Under the pieces are notes generated by a model. The model worked only from the letters and a program-made list of their open reading frames with translations. It ran no database searches and was not told the origin of the DNA. Positions 61,838 to 64,000 of a DNA stretch of 64,000 nucleotides are shown here, piece by piece. Origin of the DNA: Gordonia polyisoprenivorans (GTDB lineage: Bacteria; Actinomycetota; Actinomycetes; Mycobacteriales; Mycobacteriaceae); assembly GCF_017654315.1 (NCBI RefSeq), contig NZ_CP072203.1, positions 2,852,001-2,916,000 of the forward strand. The letters are read 5' to 3'. Numbering within the stretch: the stretch's first letter is position 1; each line of letters opens with the position of its first letter. A program made the translations under genes and the position numbers.

Positions 61838-63067
61838 GTGTCGACACTGCCAGCCGGACTCGAGCCCGCCGTCGCCGCCGGCGACGATCCGCGCCAGTTC
61901 GCGGCCGTCCTCTCGGCGGTGTACGACGCGGCGATGGCGGGTGACAAGCCGCCGGCCCGTCCCCGCCAGGTCATCAGTGAATCGTGGGGACGTGTCCTCG
62001 GCGCCGGGGTCGACCCCGACCACGGTCCGGATGCGGCAGCTCTCGACGTGGCCGAGATCGAGGTGCGTCGAAACGAGTCGGGACTGCACGAGGTCCTCGA
62101 CGACCTGACCTTCGGCCTCGATGCGGTGATCTCCGACGGCCACAACATTCTCGTCGTCGCCGACGCGGCCGGGCATGTGCTCTGGCGCAGTGGTGCCAAC
62201 CAGGTGCTGCATCGAGCCGATCGGCTCGGTTTCGTCGAGGGTGCGTGCTGGGCGGAATCGTCGGTGGGTACCAATGCAATCGGCACCGCACTCGAGTCGG
62301 GGCGGGCGGTTCAGGTGTTCTCCGCGGAGCATTTCGTGCGCACCCATCACACCTGGACGTGCGCGGGTGCGCCCATCCGCAATCCACGCAGCGGCGACGT
62401 GCTCGGGGTGGTCGACGTCAGTGGCCCGGCGGCCACGATCCACCCGACCACACTGGCCCTGGTCGACACGGTTGCCCGGCTGGCCGAATCCCGGCTGCGC
62501 GAACACCATCGACGTGTCCTCGACCAGCTCCGGGCGGTTGCCGCGCCCATACTCGCGCGGACCGACGGCCCGGCCATGGCCGTCGACCGCGACGGCTGGG
62601 TGGCCGCGGTGGGTTCGGTGGCACCGCGGGCGCGCCTGAGCATTCCGGCGGGGCTCGCGCCCGGCCGCGCGGCCGTACCCGACCTCGGCCTGTGCGAGAT
62701 CGAACCACTGCCGGGAGGGTGGTTGCTCCGGACGGTCGAGGCCACCGATCCGAGCCGGCCCACCGAGGTGGTGATCGGCGCCGACGGCACCGGCGTGGTG
62801 GTGCGCGTCGAGGGGTTCGCCGGCAGTTGGACCCAACGTCTCTCGCCCCGGCATGCCCAGATCCTCGGCATGCTCGCCGCCGCGCAACCCGGTGGGCTCC
62901 GTGCGGCCGAACTGTCGCAGAACCTCTTCGGTGTCGCCGACCGCACCATCACCGTCAGGGCCGAGATCTCGCGTCTGCGTAAGCATTTCGGCGGCCTGCT
63001 GTGTGCCAACCCCTACCGCTTCGCCGACGGCGTGGTGGTGCGCGACACGCGCTCGGCCCCCGACTGA
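61838..63067 (+). CDS. GAF-domain transcriptional regulator (AcoR-like, without AAA domain)
   Basis: The 409-residue protein has an N-terminal domain like AcoR-type regulators, including ISESWGRVL and a GAF region. VLWRSGANQVLHRADRLGF and GACWAESSVGTNAIGTAL (about residues 140-152) are hallmarks of that group, as is THHTWTCAGAPIRNP. The usual sigma-54 AAA domain is missing. The C-terminal part ends in a helix-turn-helix-like region (LSPRHAQILGMLAAAQPGGLRAAELSQNLFG). It is divergent from the monooxygenase gene. The GTG at 61838 is preferred; the longer frame to 61709 would read through the operator array. Confidence 0.8.
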   Translation: MSTLPAGLEPAVAAGDDPRQFAAVLSAVYDAAMAGDKPPARPRQVISESWGRVLGAGVDPDHGPDAAALDVAEIEVRRNESGLHEVLDDLTFGLDAVISDGHNILVVADAAGHVLWRSGANQVLHRADRLGFVEGACWAESSVGTNAIGTALESGRAVQVFSAEHFVRTHHTWTCAGAPIRNPRSGDVLGVVDVSGPAATIHPTTLALVDTVARLAESRLREHHRRVLDQLRAVAAPILARTDGPAMAVDRDGWVAAVGSVAPRARLSIPAGLAPGRAAVPDLGLCEIEPLPGGWLLRTVEATDPSRPTEVVIGADGTGVVVRVEGFAGSWTQRLSPRHAQILGMLAAAQPGGLRAAELSQNLFGVADRTITVRAEISRLRKHFGGLLCANPYRFADGVVVRDTRSAPD

Positions 63068-63134
63068 CCGGCCGTACCCGCCGTCGCCGACTCGCCTGGT
63101 CGCCGGATCGGCGCGGGACGGCTGTCGCACCGGA

Positions 63135-63146
63135 TAGATTGGTGCC
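63135..63146 (+). promoter_or_regulatory. Candidate -10 element of glsA, leaderless spacing
   Basis: TAGATT at 63135-63140 is six bases upstream of the GTG start at 63147, with no ribosome site in between. Confidence 0.45.
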
Positions 63147-64000
63147 GTGCCGATCTCGCATGTCCACGGATACCTGCACCACATCATGGATGAGTGCGCC
63201 CCCGATCGTTCCGGAGCGGTCGCCGACTACATCCCCGAACTCGCCGCCGTCGACCCCGATGGTTACGCCTTGTCGATGTGCATGCACGACGGCAACACCT
63301 ATTCCCTCGGTGACGTCGGCGTCGAGTTCACGATCCAATCGGTGTCCAAGCCACTCACGTACGCGCTCGCGCTGACCCGCCTCGATATGGCGGAGGTGGA
63401 TGCCAAGATCGGCGTCGAACCGTCGGGTGAGGCATTCAACGAGATCAGCGTCGACGAGCGGCGGCGCCCGCGCAATCCGATGATCAACGCGGGGGCGATC
63501 CTGGCGTCGTCGATGCTGCTGCCGCCGGTACGGTCTCTGCCCGCCACTGCCGTGGACGAGGCGTTCGACGAACTCGTCGAGTTCTACTCCGGTTGCGCCG
63601 GAAGGCATCTGACGATCGATGAGCAGGTGTACGCCTCCGAGGCCGCCACCGGCTCCCGCAATCGTGCCATCGTCTACATGCTCGACAGTTTCGGCGCGGT
63701 CGACACCGACCCCGAGGCGGCCCTCGACCTCTACTTCCGTCAGTGCTCGCTGCGGGTGACTAGCGACGACCTTGCCGCGATCGCCGCGACGATCGCCGCG
63801 GGCGGGGTCAATCCGCGCACCGGACGCCGGGTGCTGAGCAACGAAGTGGCCCAGCGGTTGTTGAGCGTGATGACCACATGCGGCATGTACGACGGCGCAG
63901 GGGACTGGGTCACCTCGGTGGGCCTGCCGGCCAAGAGCGGGGTCGGCGGCGGCATTCTGGCGGTCCTGCCCGGCCAGCTCGGGATCGGGGTGTACTCGCC
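63147..64000 (+). CDS. glsA: Glutaminase A (cut by right window edge)
   Basis: The visible 284 residues match the serine-dependent glutaminase family, which hydrolyses glutamine to glutamate and ammonia. The catalytic Ser65-x-x-Lys68 is in FTIQSVSKPLTYA. Further family blocks are KIGVEPSGEAFNEIS, RRPRNPMINAGAI, MTTCGMYDGAGDW and the late PAKSGVGGGILAVLPG. About 25-140 residues remain beyond the edge, depending on whether a STAS or similar C-terminal domain follows. The GTG start at 63147 gives MPISHVHGYL. Confidence 0.93.
   Translation, partial: MPISHVHGYLHHIMDECAPDRSGAVADYIPELAAVDPDGYALSMCMHDGNTYSLGDVGVEFTIQSVSKPLTYALALTRLDMAEVDAKIGVEPSGEAFNEISVDERRRPRNPMINAGAILASSMLLPPVRSLPATAVDEAFDELVEFYSGCAGRHLTIDEQVYASEAATGSRNRAIVYMLDSFGAVDTDPEAALDLYFRQCSLRVTSDDLAAIAATIAAGGVNPRTGRRVLSNEVAQRLLSVMTTCGMYDGAGDWVTSVGLPAKSGVGGGILAVLPGQLGIGVYS

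Overview
The window is 64 kb of high-GC actinobacterial chromosome. The 16S rRNA gene, the order of the core genes and the near-mycobacterial ATP synthase c subunit all point to the Mycobacteriales. Details of the 16S gene and the mycofactocin-type alcohol metabolism best fit Gordonia or a close relative. This assignment comes from reading the sequence, not from a database search.

The backbone is the block argS-lysA-hom-thrC-thrB-rho / rpmE-prfA-prmC-tsaC / wecA-atpI-atpBEFHAGDC-DUF2550 / pduO / murA / rrn, in the order I know from Mycobacterium tuberculosis (argS to the rrs operon). Several cassettes absent from that mycobacterial layout interrupt it. (1) 12.5-20.8 kb, between rho and rpmE, is a three-gene minus-strand operon: a large atypical glutamate synthase (GltB-like, 1763 aa), a CysJ-like diflavin reductase and a HemS/ChuS-like haem-utilisation protein. 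An IdeR/DtxR-like iron box overlaps its promoter, and no gltD is present. (2) A second SHMT-like gene lies between tsaC and wecA. (3) 37.9-41.0 kb, after murA, holds an ArsR regulator and a cobalt/nickel ECF transporter (cbiM, PDGLE/CbiN-like, cbiQ, cbiO). (4) 41.2-49.8 kb is a methanol/alcohol-oxidation island: an NDMA-dependent methanol dehydrogenase, a MoxR AAA ATPase and a VWA protein that both carry His-rich segments, a second iron-type alcohol dehydrogenase, a NarL-type two-component system (MnoS/MnoR-like) and a convergent methyltransferase resembling MftM, which modifies mycofactocin.

A complete rrn operon (16S, 23S, 5S, no spacer tRNA) occupies 50.2-55.9 kb, with a recognisable promoter, boxA-like leader and 23S processing stem. 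After it come, on the minus strand, an amino-acid permease with a universal stress protein gene, a second universal stress protein gene, and a flavin monooxygenase with an N-terminal SnoaL-like domain. A GAF-domain regulator is divergent from the monooxygenase and a glutaminase gene runs off the right edge. The left 0.6 kb holds a truncated gene end and what looks like a decayed small gene; a short run of metabolic genes (crotonase, VOC protein, cupin, class II amidotransferase) follows.

Functional themes are aspartate-family amino acid synthesis, transcription and translation termination, F-type ATP synthesis, cell-wall precursor synthesis, metal uptake and mycofactocin-linked alcohol oxidation. 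The least explained unit is the iron-box-controlled gltB-diflavin reductase-HemS operon. Also notable are the tandem 200-bp-period duplication that supplies the prfA start codon, the His-rich MoxR/VWA pair between two metal alcohol dehydrogenases, and a symmetrical operator array between the monooxygenase and its probable GAF regulator.
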